Shown piece after piece: positions 50,937 to 59,655 of a DNA stretch of 64,000 bases. The notes below the pieces were generated by a model. It was not told where the DNA came from. It saw nothing but the letters and a program-made list of their open reading frames with translations, and did no database searches. Positions within the stretch are counted from its first letter, which is position 1. Each line of letters opens with the position of its first letter. The DNA is from Prorocentrum cordatum. Taxonomy: Eukaryota > Sar > Dinophyceae > Prorocentrales > Prorocentraceae. The position numbers were made by a program, and so were the translations under genes. The DNA lies in NCBI GenBank assembly GCA_963575745.1, contig CAUYUJ010001336.1:868431-932430 (forward strand). The letters are read 5' to 3'.

Positions 50937-51204
50937 CTGTTCGGGGTCCACGCTGGCTGACATAAAGAAACGGCCCCGGGGCATCGAAAACAGGCCGCCG
51001 GACGCCACGCGCGCGTGCAAAGGCTGGCCGCCCTGGTGCTGGCAGGGCGCGCCCCGGGCCTTGTACTGCTGCCGCAAGCCCCGGTCGTCGATCACCCTCT
51101 CCAGGGTCCGGATCTGCTCCGAATGCCTCAGCAACATGTCTCGCACCTCCCACAAGACGCGGGCGGCCCCAAGCCCGGCGGGCGGTGGGCCCAAGGATTT
51201 TTCC
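50937..51204 (-). CDS. Internal exon of an unrecognised gene
   Basis: 268 nt between an acceptor ATGGTTTGCAG|GG (51205) and a donor GAACAG|GTTGTT (50936). It reads SLGPPPAGLGAARVLWEVRD, then MLLRHSEQIRTLERVIDDRG, LRQQYKARGAPCQHQGGQPL and GGLFSMPRGRFFMSASVDPE. GC content is much higher than the flanks, both splice sites fit and the frame is open. The first half looks helical and may be a short coiled coil. No family recognised and no neighbouring exon found. Confidence 0.5.
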
Positions 51205-51209
51205 CTGCA

Positions 51210-52790
51210 AACCATCACTGGTGACAACATCGCATCACGAAACAAAGCGTCGCTCGGCAAACCGGGAACACCGCACAAACCAACCTGCAATAGGCAACTC
51301 ATGCTATGAGTCGTGGCCTGGGCAACAATTCGGCAACGCAGATGCTCTGCATGGTGTCCAGGAGTCTAGGGGACCGTGTCACGAAACATCTGGACGTCTT
51401 TCGTCTAGGTCCTGTCTCCCCCTCCATCCCTTTCCACGCCCGCTTCTTCTTCCACTCCCTCTCTCCCCAATGGGACACGGAAGCGATGTTGTGCTGCATT
51501 GTTTCGTTATGTTCCTGAACGTGTCCGGGATTTGAGAACGTTGCCGAATAACTGTTACTCCAAGACTTAGCAATCCAACAAACTAAATACAATCAACCGT
51601 TCAATTTCCCAACGCAGCAGAACTCTCGAGAAATCGAACAACTCACTCGACATGGAAAAACGCTAGTCGTTATATCCCCCAGATCCAAGATTGTCCTGAC
51701 ACGCTTGACGATGTAAGAAAACAATGTGAAAAACGGCACAGAGAACGAGCAACAACTGAAAAGGGCACTGGAATCATGCTCGCTGGCTAGGGCAAGATTT
51801 TCGTTGAAGCAAGAAGCTCTTGGTCGCACCATTGGAAACGGTCAGACATCGAACAAGCACTGGGGCAAGAGGAGGAGGAGGAGGAGGAGGAAGGATGCGG
51901 AGGAGGAGGAGAGGAGGAGGAGGAGGAGGAAGAGGAGGGGGAGGAGGAGGAGGTGGAAGAATACGAGAACGAGGAACATACATAAGACGGGAAAAGGGAA
52001 ACGAGAGCGGAACAGACCACGGACAATGAACAACATATGGCAACGCATAACGCCACACGGACACGAGTACGGAAACCACAAAGGGACACACAAAAGACAT
52101 ATACATGGAATGGGCGTAGAACAAAAACAAAAGCAATTCAAAAGCTGTCGCAAAACACAAAGCATGACAACAACAAGAGGGGCTCGGACAATAACGCTGA
52201 CGTGAAACGGATGGGACAACTGAAAAACAAACGGAACGAGAACATGGGACGTGCAATGACGAAGAGCGGACATGACTGCAGATGAACAACACAACTAAAC
52301 GAGCGTACCATAGAAGGGGGGATCACGCGAACGGGAAGGAAGTCAAACGAATGCGAAAAAGGGTGGGTGTAGAGCGAAGGGGAGGGAGGGTATCACGAGA
52401 CTGAACAAGTAAACTAAGAGATGGGGTGTGGGGTGGGGGCGGGGTACACCAGGGTACAACGAAAGGGGAGGGTACCGCGAAAAGGAAGGGCGGCAACACG
52501 AACTTGACGCACGTAAAACGGACGGGGGCATGGCGCAACCAAATAGAGCAAGAACAAGGAACATTATTAGGAGGGGGATTACAACGACATAGGACGAACA
52601 TGAAAACGAAAGGGAGGGGTGGTGCAACAGAAGGGACGGCCGCGCAAATTGCCCAGGAGTTGCGCGCGCGCGTGGAAGCCAACCAATGTGCCACGGGCGA
52701 ATGTGCTGTGTGCGTGGGCTCTGCGGTGCTCACAACGGGCCGCAGGGAGAGCGCCCTCCCTGCAGCGCGACGCCACGACGCCCAACCAAT
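51210..52790. other. Non-repetitive, T-poor region with one GGA tract
   Basis: A GGAGGAGGAGG tract occupies 51865-51955. From about 51960 to 52640 the plus strand is A/G/C-rich and visibly poor in T over about 700 bp. No gene accepted. Confidence 0.5.
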
Positions 52791-52965
52791 GACTGGGGAA
52801 ACTAAAAAGTACCGACATTGCGACTCCCTGGACCTCTCCCGGGTGTGTCCTGACCAAAACTTCGAGGCGAATCCAGCGGTGGCGACGAGGGCCTCCCAGG
52901 AAGACAAGAAAACGCAGAAAACGAGGCAAGGGTACAGGTATCGGTACCTCTTCCTCCTCTGAAGG
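52790..52965 (+). repeat. Dispersed repeat (partners 57420-57610 and inverted 40130-40230)
   Basis: Shared words are GACCTCTCC-GGGTG-GT, TTCGAGGCGAATCCAGCGGT, GGCGACGAGGGCCTCC and GAAAACGAGG, then a GGTAT(C/G)GGT step ending in TTCCTCCTC. Non-coding. Confidence 0.8.
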
Positions 52966-53009
52966 ATGACAAATCGCGCAGCCGAACGTGGAAGCGAAGA
53001 CATGATCTT

Positions 53010-53470
53010 AATTAATCAGCGGCCGCAAGGGGGAGCCATCGGGGTCGGGGGCGGCCAAGAGGGCGGCGCCCAAGAGGGGGGGCCGCAAATCGTGGCCGGC
53101 GGCATGTGCGCGCGGTCCAGGGGGGGGGGGGGGGGCCGGGGTCGCAGTGAAACAAGAAGAGGCGCCATGAGATCTGTGGAGATATCTTGGCCCCCGCCAA
53201 CCCCCCCGCTTAGAGGGAAAAGAACGATGCACATGCACCGATTCTGGCCAGGCCCATCCTGAGCCCAGGATCGGTGCATACGCCCTCCTACCTTGGCCAG
53301 GAAGGCATATGCACCGATCCTGGGTCAAGGATGGGCCTTGCCGGGATCGGTGCATGTGCATAGTTCTCGTCGCCCGAGAGATATCTTGGCCCCCGCCATG
53401 ATATCCCCCCCCCCCCCTGCGCCACCACCCCCTCCTTGCCGCCCCCGAGGTCAGACGGCGGTCGAGCCGC
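53010..53470 (+). repeat. Dispersed repeat copy split by a foldback insertion
   Basis: GGCCAAGAGGGCGGCGCCCA, CGCAAATCGTGGCCGGCGGC and AAGAGGCGCCATGAGATCTG match 55255-55410. After the foldback at 53221-53367 the match resumes as TTGGCCCCCGCCATGATATC (53390 on), against 55408-55460. G-runs near 53120 and C-runs near 53410 are prominent. Confidence 0.75.
53221..53367 (+). mobile_element. Foldback element with 64-bp arms
   Basis: Arms 53221-53284 and 53304-53367 are inverted copies with about six mismatches around a 19-nt loop. Each begins AGAAC(G/T)ATGCACATGCACCG and ends GGATCGGTGCATA(C/T)GCC at the loop. GAGATATCTTGGCCCCCGCC occurs on both sides (about 53177 and 53378), so part of the host sequence is duplicated around it. 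No coding capacity. Confidence 0.85.
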
Positions 53471-53639
53471 GGAGGACTCCGCGGAACCCTTTCCGTCCAT
53501 CTGCGGACGCCCCCCCCGCCCCCCCTGGGCCCCCCCCTGGGCGTGCCGACGTGGGCGACGACCGGCGCGTGCGAGGAGCCCCGGCGGGAAGCGACGCCTG
53601 GGCCACATCTTGCGGCCCAGAGGAGACAGATTGCCTCTC

Positions 53640-54180
53640 GTTCCGCCTCCTCCTGCTCCTCCTCCTCCTCTCCTCCTCCTCCTCCTCCTCCTCCTCCCTC
53701 CTCCCTCCTCCTCCTCCTCCTCCTCCTCCTCCTCCTCCTCCTCCTCCTTCCAACTCCTCCTCCTCCTTCTCCTCCTCCTCTTGCTCCTCCTCCCGCTCTG
53801 CGTCGCTCCACACTCCTCATCCTCCTCATCCATTCCACTTCCCTGGGGGAAGAGACGTCGTCCTCCTCCTTCACCTCCTCCTCCCTCCTCCCTCCTCCTC
53901 CTCTTCCTCCTCCTCCTCCTTCACATCACGCATCCTCCCTCCTCTCTCCTCATCCTCATCCTCATCCCGACCTTCGCGTCTCCGACTTTCTCCCTCCTCC
54001 GTCGTCCCTCCTCCTCCTCCTCCTCCTCCCCCTTCCTCCCTCCACGTCCTCCTGGTCTTCCTCCTCAGTCATCCGTATGTTGCTTCTCCTCTTATTCTTA
54101 CTCCTATTCCCTCCCCTCCCTCTCCCTCGCCCTCTTTCGCTCTCCGCCTCACGCTCATTATGTCTTCCTGCTCCTGCCTT
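53640..54180 (+). repeat. CTC/TCC-rich tract
   Basis: Dense CTCCTCCTCC at 53640-53790 and more irregular pyrimidine DNA to about 54180, downstream of the 14-3-3 stop codon. Confidence 0.9.
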
Positions 54181-54368
54181 CCTGTCCTTCCCCTTCCCCT
54201 CCTCCCATGGCCCAGGCACCTCCTGATTCGTTGAAGGGCTCGGCCTGGACGACGGAGAAGAAGGCTGCGTGCCAGCGGGGGGTGCATCGTCCTTGGGCGG
54301 GGGTGGAGGACGGCGGAGGAGAGGCACCAGAATGGATTGCAGGCACAACGGTCGCCAGCATGCTCTTC

Positions 54369-54846
54369 TCACGGCCCACCGTCCTCCTGGTCCGAGCTCC
54401 AGAGCGTCAGGTTGTCGCGCAGCAGCTGCAAGATGAGGGCGCTGTCCAGCTCCGCGGATCTTCCGCGTCCTGTTAATGCATCGCTCGTCGCACTGTCTTT
54501 GTACGGATCTTCAACGACGTTATCAAACTCGGTCACTGCGTCCGCGAAAGCGGTGCACGCCGTCTTGCACGCCTCGTCGGGGTCCGACAGAACCTCGTAC
54601 TGAAACACCGAGTAGTTTAGAGCCAGGCCGAGGCGGATTGGGTGCGTCACTGGCACGTCGGTCGAGCGGGCATTCTCCGCCGCCTTGAAAGCTTCCTCGT
54701 AAGCCTGTGCGGCCTTCCTCTTGGCATCGCCCTGGGTGTATTCCGCTACGTAGCGGTAGTAGTCGGCCTTCATCTTCTTGTAGAACACCCTCGACTCGCC
54801 GGTCTGTGCATTCGGGATCAATCTCCCATCAAGCACATCGACGATC
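54369..54846 (-). CDS. 14-3-3 protein, C-terminal exon
   Basis: 159 codons plus stop from an acceptor GTACCAG|G (54846) to TGA 54371-54369. It matches the second half of 14-3-3: DVLDGRLIPNAQTGESRVFY, KMKADYYRYVAEYTQGDAKR, THPIRLGLALNYSVFQYEVL, and LILQLLRDNLTLWSSDQED. 14-3-3 dimers bind phosphoserine/phosphothreonine proteins in the cytosol; the groove residues of helices 5-9 are present here. Compared with the family, 17 residues (ATSDALTGRGRSAELDS) are inserted after KDS, before the last helix. The N-terminal exon is at 58427-58651. The phases of the two exons do not join directly and about ten linker residues are missing, so a small exon probably lies between. Confidence 0.9.
54447..54497 (-). 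other. 51-nt in-frame insert in the 14-3-3 gene, bounded by GACAG
   Basis: CTGTC (GACAG on the coding strand) occurs at 54442-54446 and 54493-54497, exactly 51 nt apart. Removing 51 nt restores KDSALILQLLRDN, the family sequence. It could be a loop insertion in the protein or a tiny non-canonical intron: both outcomes keep the frame, and no GT/GC-AG pair fits the exact edges. Confidence 0.6.
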
Positions 54847-54929
54847 CTGGTACATCCGCCACCGTGTCCCCTGGGTTACATGTCAAGTGCTGCTTTGCAA
54901 GGATAATGTAAGTCTTCTAAGCCCCCTCC

Positions 54930-55200
54930 CCCCTCTTCTCTCCTCCTACCTCCTCGCTGCTCCTCCTCCTCCTCTTCTTCCCCCTCCTTCCTCCCTCCTC
55001 CTCCTCCTTCCTCCCTCCTCCAAACTCCTACCTCCTCCTGCAGCTCCTGCTCCTCCTCCACCTCCTCCTCCTTTTTCTCCCTCCCCCTCCTCCTCATCCT
55101 ATTCCTCCTCCTCCTCCTCCTCCCTCGTCTTCCTCGTCTTCCTCGTCTTCCTCCTCCTCCTCCTCCTCCTCCTCCTCCTCCTCCTCCTCCTCCCTCAACC
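54930..55200 (+). repeat. CTC/TCC microsatellite inside the 14-3-3 gene
   Basis: CTCCTCCTCC with CTTCCTCGTCTTCCTCGTC variants, within the large region between the two 14-3-3 exons. Confidence 0.9.
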
Positions 55201-55254
55201 GTTTCCTCCCGAGGCTCTCGGGGAGGCCCCGCGCCTCCCTCGCCCCCCCCCTCC

Positions 55255-55460
55255 CCTCACCCTTCGGCGGCGGCCAAGATGGGGGGGGGGGCGTCCAAGA
55301 GGGGGGGGGGGGGGCGCAAATCATGGCCGACGGCACGTGCGCGGCCCAGGGCGGGGGCCAGGGACGTAGAAATGAGAAGAGGCGCCATGAGATCTGAGGA
55401 CATATCATGGCCCACGTCATGACATCCACCCCTCCTTAGTCATCACCCCCCTCACTGCCG
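55255..55460 (+). repeat. Dispersed repeat, uninterrupted copy
   Basis: The partner of 53010-53470, with GGCGGCCAAGATGGGGGG, CGCAAATCATGGCCGACGGC and AAGAGGCGCCATGAGATCTG. It lacks the foldback, so it shows the empty state. Confidence 0.75.
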
Positions 55461-55595
55461 ACCCCGAACCCTGGTGCTCTCGCACGGCTTCGGGGACAGC
55501 CGCCAGAAGAGCCACCAAGGCAGCCAAGATGGTCCAGCACCGCATGGGAAATGCCTACTTGAGCCAACCATCGGGGGCGCGCAGCACATGAGCGA

Positions 55596-55631
55596 TCCAT
55601 GGACTTGGCGCGCGGTCGCCAAGTCCATGGA
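55596..55631. other. Perfect 15-bp hairpin
   Basis: TCCATGGACTTGGCG and CGCCAAGTCCATGGA flank a 6-nt loop CGCGGT. There is no T-run as in a bacterial terminator and no gene nearby in phase. Purpose unknown. Confidence 0.8.
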
Positions 55632-55869
55632 GCGGGGGAAGTGCCCTACCCAAAACTGTGGCCGGTGCCGCCTTGATCGGCGGCGGGAATCCGCGATTTC
55701 CCAAGGAAACGGGACCCGTCGCTAATCCACGCCCCCTTGATCCATGTTTGCGATCGCCTGAAACCGCCATCAAGAACAATGTGCGAGGTTCCCCCGCGGC
55801 CTAGGTGGGGATGCGGCGTTCTGTGCCTGACGCGCTGCTTTGGCGACGCCCTTTCCTCTCTCATTCTTC

Positions 55870-55970
55870 TGCTCGCGCACACAAACACACGCACGCACGC
55901 AAGCAGATACGCATGCACACACACACACACACACACGCGCACACGCACACACACGCGCGCACACACGCAT

Positions 55971-56045
<75 letters not shown>

Positions 56046-56600
56046 CACAGCACACACACAAAACACATACACAACACACACACACAGCACACAGCACACG
56101 TCACACAACGCACAACACGACACACAACACCCAACACACAACACGCAACACAAAACACACAACACATCACACACACACACACGCACCACACACCGCACAC
56201 ATCACACACACACGGCAACAATACATACGATACGCACCACACAACACACACACAGAAACACAACACACTCCACGCACACAACACAAAACACACCAGTCAC
56301 CACACACCGCATAACGACATGACCAGGGTATCCGCAGCAAGGAGGACCAGTGGGGAGGCGGGGTCGGCATGGTGCCAGAGCATGATGCTGGCCCCAGCGA
56401 CTTTGGGAAGACCGAAGACCTCGCGTACACTCCCGTCCAACGTGAGCCCTCGCCAGAGCCTGGAAGCAACACACAAACAACACAAATACAAACACAAACA
56501 CAAACACAACCACAAACAAAAACACAAACGCAAACACACACACACACACACACCCACACCAACATACACATACCCGTGCACGTGCACCCACACACATGCA
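55870..56600 (+). repeat. CA, ACGC and CACAA microsatellite cluster
   Basis: CA/CG dinucleotides at 55918-55965, a tetranucleotide ACGCACGCACGC at 55973-56046, irregular ACACAACACAC to about 56300, then CAAACACAAACAC at 56465-56560. Alternating purine-pyrimidine DNA like this can adopt left-handed form. Confidence 0.95.
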
Positions 56601-56936
56601 TCGTACCTATACGACCACCCTACGGGTGATAAGGAGGTTGGGGGTGGTGGAGGAGCCGAGCAATGGGCAACAGTGGTGATTGTTCTCCTGACGATGCCAG
56701 TGGAGATTTTTTTGTCGGAGGCCTGCTGAAGCCCCTCTTGTCGCCACTGACTAAATCGCTTCAAAATATTGCTCAACGGCTGCCCTTCGGCGGTCGAGAC
56801 CGATGTGGTGGAGGAGAACCTGAGAGAAGACCTCATTCGCTGTCTCATTCGGTCTCACTACCGATCTCACAATCGATATCACTATCGACGTCATCATCAT
56901 CATCATCATCAGCATCATCATCATCATCATCATCAA

Positions 56937-56973
<37 letters not shown>

Positions 56974-57420
56974 GCCATCATCAACATCATCTCATCATCA
57001 TCATTACCATCATCATCATAATCATCATCATAATCATCATCAACATCATCATCGGGACACCGACAGGACACCGACGGGACACCGGCGAGACACCGGCGGG
57101 ACACCGCGCGCCACCGGCCGCCCGGCGGAGAATCATTTGGTCCGGCCGCGCCTCAGCCACAGGAGACTTTCCTCTCGCCCGCCCACGCAGCTTCGCCTCG
57201 CCCGCACGGCACGCACGAACACGAAACCGAAATCGATTTCCCAAGAGGGGGGGCTCTCCGTTCCACTTCGATCTCACCCCCTAACCTCCGACACATAGGC
57301 ATTCCCGTGCACATGCAACCGCGGGGTGCGCAGGGGGTGCGGTCTGCATCTGTTTCACGCTCCCAGAGCGTTGGGCCTCTACGCATCCTATCGTCCAGGG
57401 CGTGGTCTCTATGTGTCCCT
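56600..57420. other. Unassigned with an ATC tract
   Basis: ATCATCATCATC repeats at 56890-57055, followed by ACACCG(A/G)CGGGACACCG words at 57055-57110. The rest is GC-rich and unassigned. Confidence 0.6.
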
Positions 57421-57610
57421 GGCAGGAAACCAAAGGCGCCGATCCTGCTACTCCCCGGACCTCTCCTGGGGTGCGTTCTTAATACGATTTCGAGGCGAAT
57501 CCAGCGGTGGCGACAAGGGCCTCCGAGGAGGCCCAAAAGGGGGAAAACGAGGAAAAGGTAGAGGTATGGGTGCCTTTCTTTTCCTCCTCCGAGTCCCATC
57601 GTCCAGGGCA
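57420..57610 (+). repeat. Dispersed repeat (partner of 52790-52965)
   Basis: CGGACCTCTCCTGGGGTGCG, then TTTCGAGGCGAATCCAGCGG, GACAAGGGCCTCCGAGGAGG and GGTATGGGTGCC. The flank TCCAGGGC(A/G)TGG-AG-G-AGCAC faintly recalls the 79-bp array at position 1. Confidence 0.8.
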
Positions 57611-57744
57611 TGGCAGGGGCAGCACGTCCGCGCCACCAGGTGGGGGTGCGCAGGGGGTGCGGTCGCTGCGCGCCCCGCCGACCCGGGCGCACACAAGAGA
57701 ATTGGGATCCTTCGGTAGCGCATGTTGGTCCTCGTGTCCCAGGC

Positions 57745-58075
57745 CGCTCGGCCCCGGATGGTTCCAAGAGTGCCTCGCAGGGGCCAAGGAGAGGCCAAGA
57801 TGCACCCACGACGGCCCCAAGCCGCCCCCCCTCCCAGACGGCCCCGGACAGCCACCAGCGGAGCGGCCCTTGAAGACGGCCCAAGAAGGGCCCAGGACAG
57901 CCCACGAGGGCCCCACGGCCGCCCAGGAGGGCCTCAAGGCGGCCCCCCCCACACAGCCCCAGGAGGCCCCGTGGATGGCCCAGACGTGCCCAAGACGGCC
58001 CAGCAGAGCCACAGGAGGGCTCCACGGGAGCCCAAGGCAGCCTCCGGACGGCTCACGCCGCCCCCCTGAGAGCTC
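57745..58075 (+). repeat. Degenerate GCCCAAGACGGCC-type repeat, copy 3
   Basis: ACGGCCCCAAGCCGCCCCC, CCCAAGACGGCCCAGCAGAG and related words. The same family as at 2105 and 6405. Confidence 0.7.
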
Positions 58076-58426
58076 CTAAATGGAAAAGACGCTGTCACGT
58101 GTTGTGGCCTTCGTCGGAAATGCTCGCACAGCCGCCACGCAGGGTGCGGCACCGGCACGGTGGCGGGACTTGCCGCAGGCAGTTGGATATGTCATCGATT
58201 TCTCTCTCCACCTTTGGGGGGCAACGATAGGGGGGATAGGCGTAGGGGGGGATGCATCGACCTGGAATCGGCGATACATCGTCGACAGATCGGCGATCGG
58301 CCCCCGATACTGCATCTGCACCTTGCTGGGCGGGGTGGGGCTATCGGGCCCCTATCGGCGATCAATGGGCGATTGGGGGTCGATGCACCCCCCCAATGCC
58401 TATCCACCCGAACCTTGCCCCCGAAC
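58076..58426. other. Intron-side sequence of the 14-3-3 gene
   Basis: Contains the 58137-58197 partner of 7849-7915 and CGATCGG / CGGCGAT words at 58250-58380. No exon for the missing 14-3-3 linker was found here. Confidence 0.5.
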
Positions 58427-58651
58427 CTTGGCGCAATACTCCCTGGCAAAGCTGGCGCTGTCGCCACGCTCCTTGGACTTCAGGACGCGCCACGCGGCGC
58501 GGCGCGAGCCCACGGCGCTCTTGTAGGCCACGGACAGGAGGTGGCGCTCCTCGGGGGAAAGCTCGTGCGCCGCTTTCCCCGCCGCCTCCATGTGGGCCGC
58601 CATATCGTCGTAGCGCTCGGCCTCCTCTGCAAGCCTCGCGAAGTACACATC
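58427..58651 (-). CDS. 14-3-3 protein, N-terminal-half exon
   Basis: 75 codons between an acceptor CCCCTGAG|GATGTG (58652) and a donor GCCAAG|GTTCGG (58426). It reads [75 protein letters not shown]. This is 14-3-3 helices 1-4, including the dimer-interface [11 protein letters not shown] and the RNLLSVAYKNVVGARR-like helix 3. A second AAG|GTTCGG donor lies 13 nt downstream. The initiator Met exon is not found; upstream is a 1-kb GAT microsatellite that begins within about 15 bp of the acceptor. Confidence 0.9.
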
Positions 58652-58664
58652 CTCAGGGGGGCAT

Positions 58665-59081
58665 CATGAGGATGATGTTGATGGTGATTATGATCATGAG
58701 TTCGTGTGATTGTGCTGCTGCTGCTGCTACTGATGATACTGATGATGATGGTGATGATGCTGCTGCTGATGATGCTGATGATGATGATGATGCTGATACT
58801 GATGATGGTGGTGATGATTAAGACGGTGTCGATGAGAATGCTGATGCAACTGATTATCATGATGCTGAATAGTATGACGATGATGCTGATGATGACGATG
58901 CTGCTGATGATAATGATACTGGGGATGATGATGCTGATTTTTGACATGATGATGCGGATGAGGATCATGCAGGTGATGATCATGTTACTGATGATGCTGA
59001 TGCTGATGACGACGACGATGAGGATGATGATGAGATGATGGTGATGCTGCTGCTGATGATGATGATACTGATGATGCTGCT

Positions 59082-59125
<44 letters not shown>

Positions 59126-59485
59126 GGGGGATAGTGCTGATGATAACGATGATATTGATGATGAAGACGGTGTTGATGATGATTACGATGATGAGGATAC
59201 TGCTGATGACGATGATGAGGAAGATGATGGTGCGGATGATGATGATGATGATGATGATGCTGATGATGATGATATTGATGACGATGATGATGACGATGCT
59301 GCTGCTGATGATGATGATGATAACAATACTGAGGATGCTGCTGCTGATGATGATAATGATGATGTTGCTGATGATGATGAAGACGGTATCGATGATGATG
59401 ATGATGATATTGATGATGAAGATGATGATGATGATGCTGATGACGATGCTGCTGATGCTGATGCTGATAATGATGCTGATTATGC

Positions 59486-59524
<39 letters not shown>

Positions 59525-59563
59525 CGATGCTGATGTTGGTGCTGATGTTAATGCGGATGTTGC

Positions 59564-59649
<86 letters not shown>

Positions 59650-59655
59650 GGGGGA
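58665..59655 (+). repeat. GAT trinucleotide tract of about 1 kb
   Basis: GATGATGATG with GCT, ACT and GAC interruptions, pure at 59580-59650. It sits in the 14-3-3 gene's upstream intron or leader. All frames are homopolymer-like and rejected. Confidence 0.95.

Noticed and set aside
55596-55631. Hairpin as an intrinsic terminator
   Set aside because: No following T-run and a eukaryotic context.
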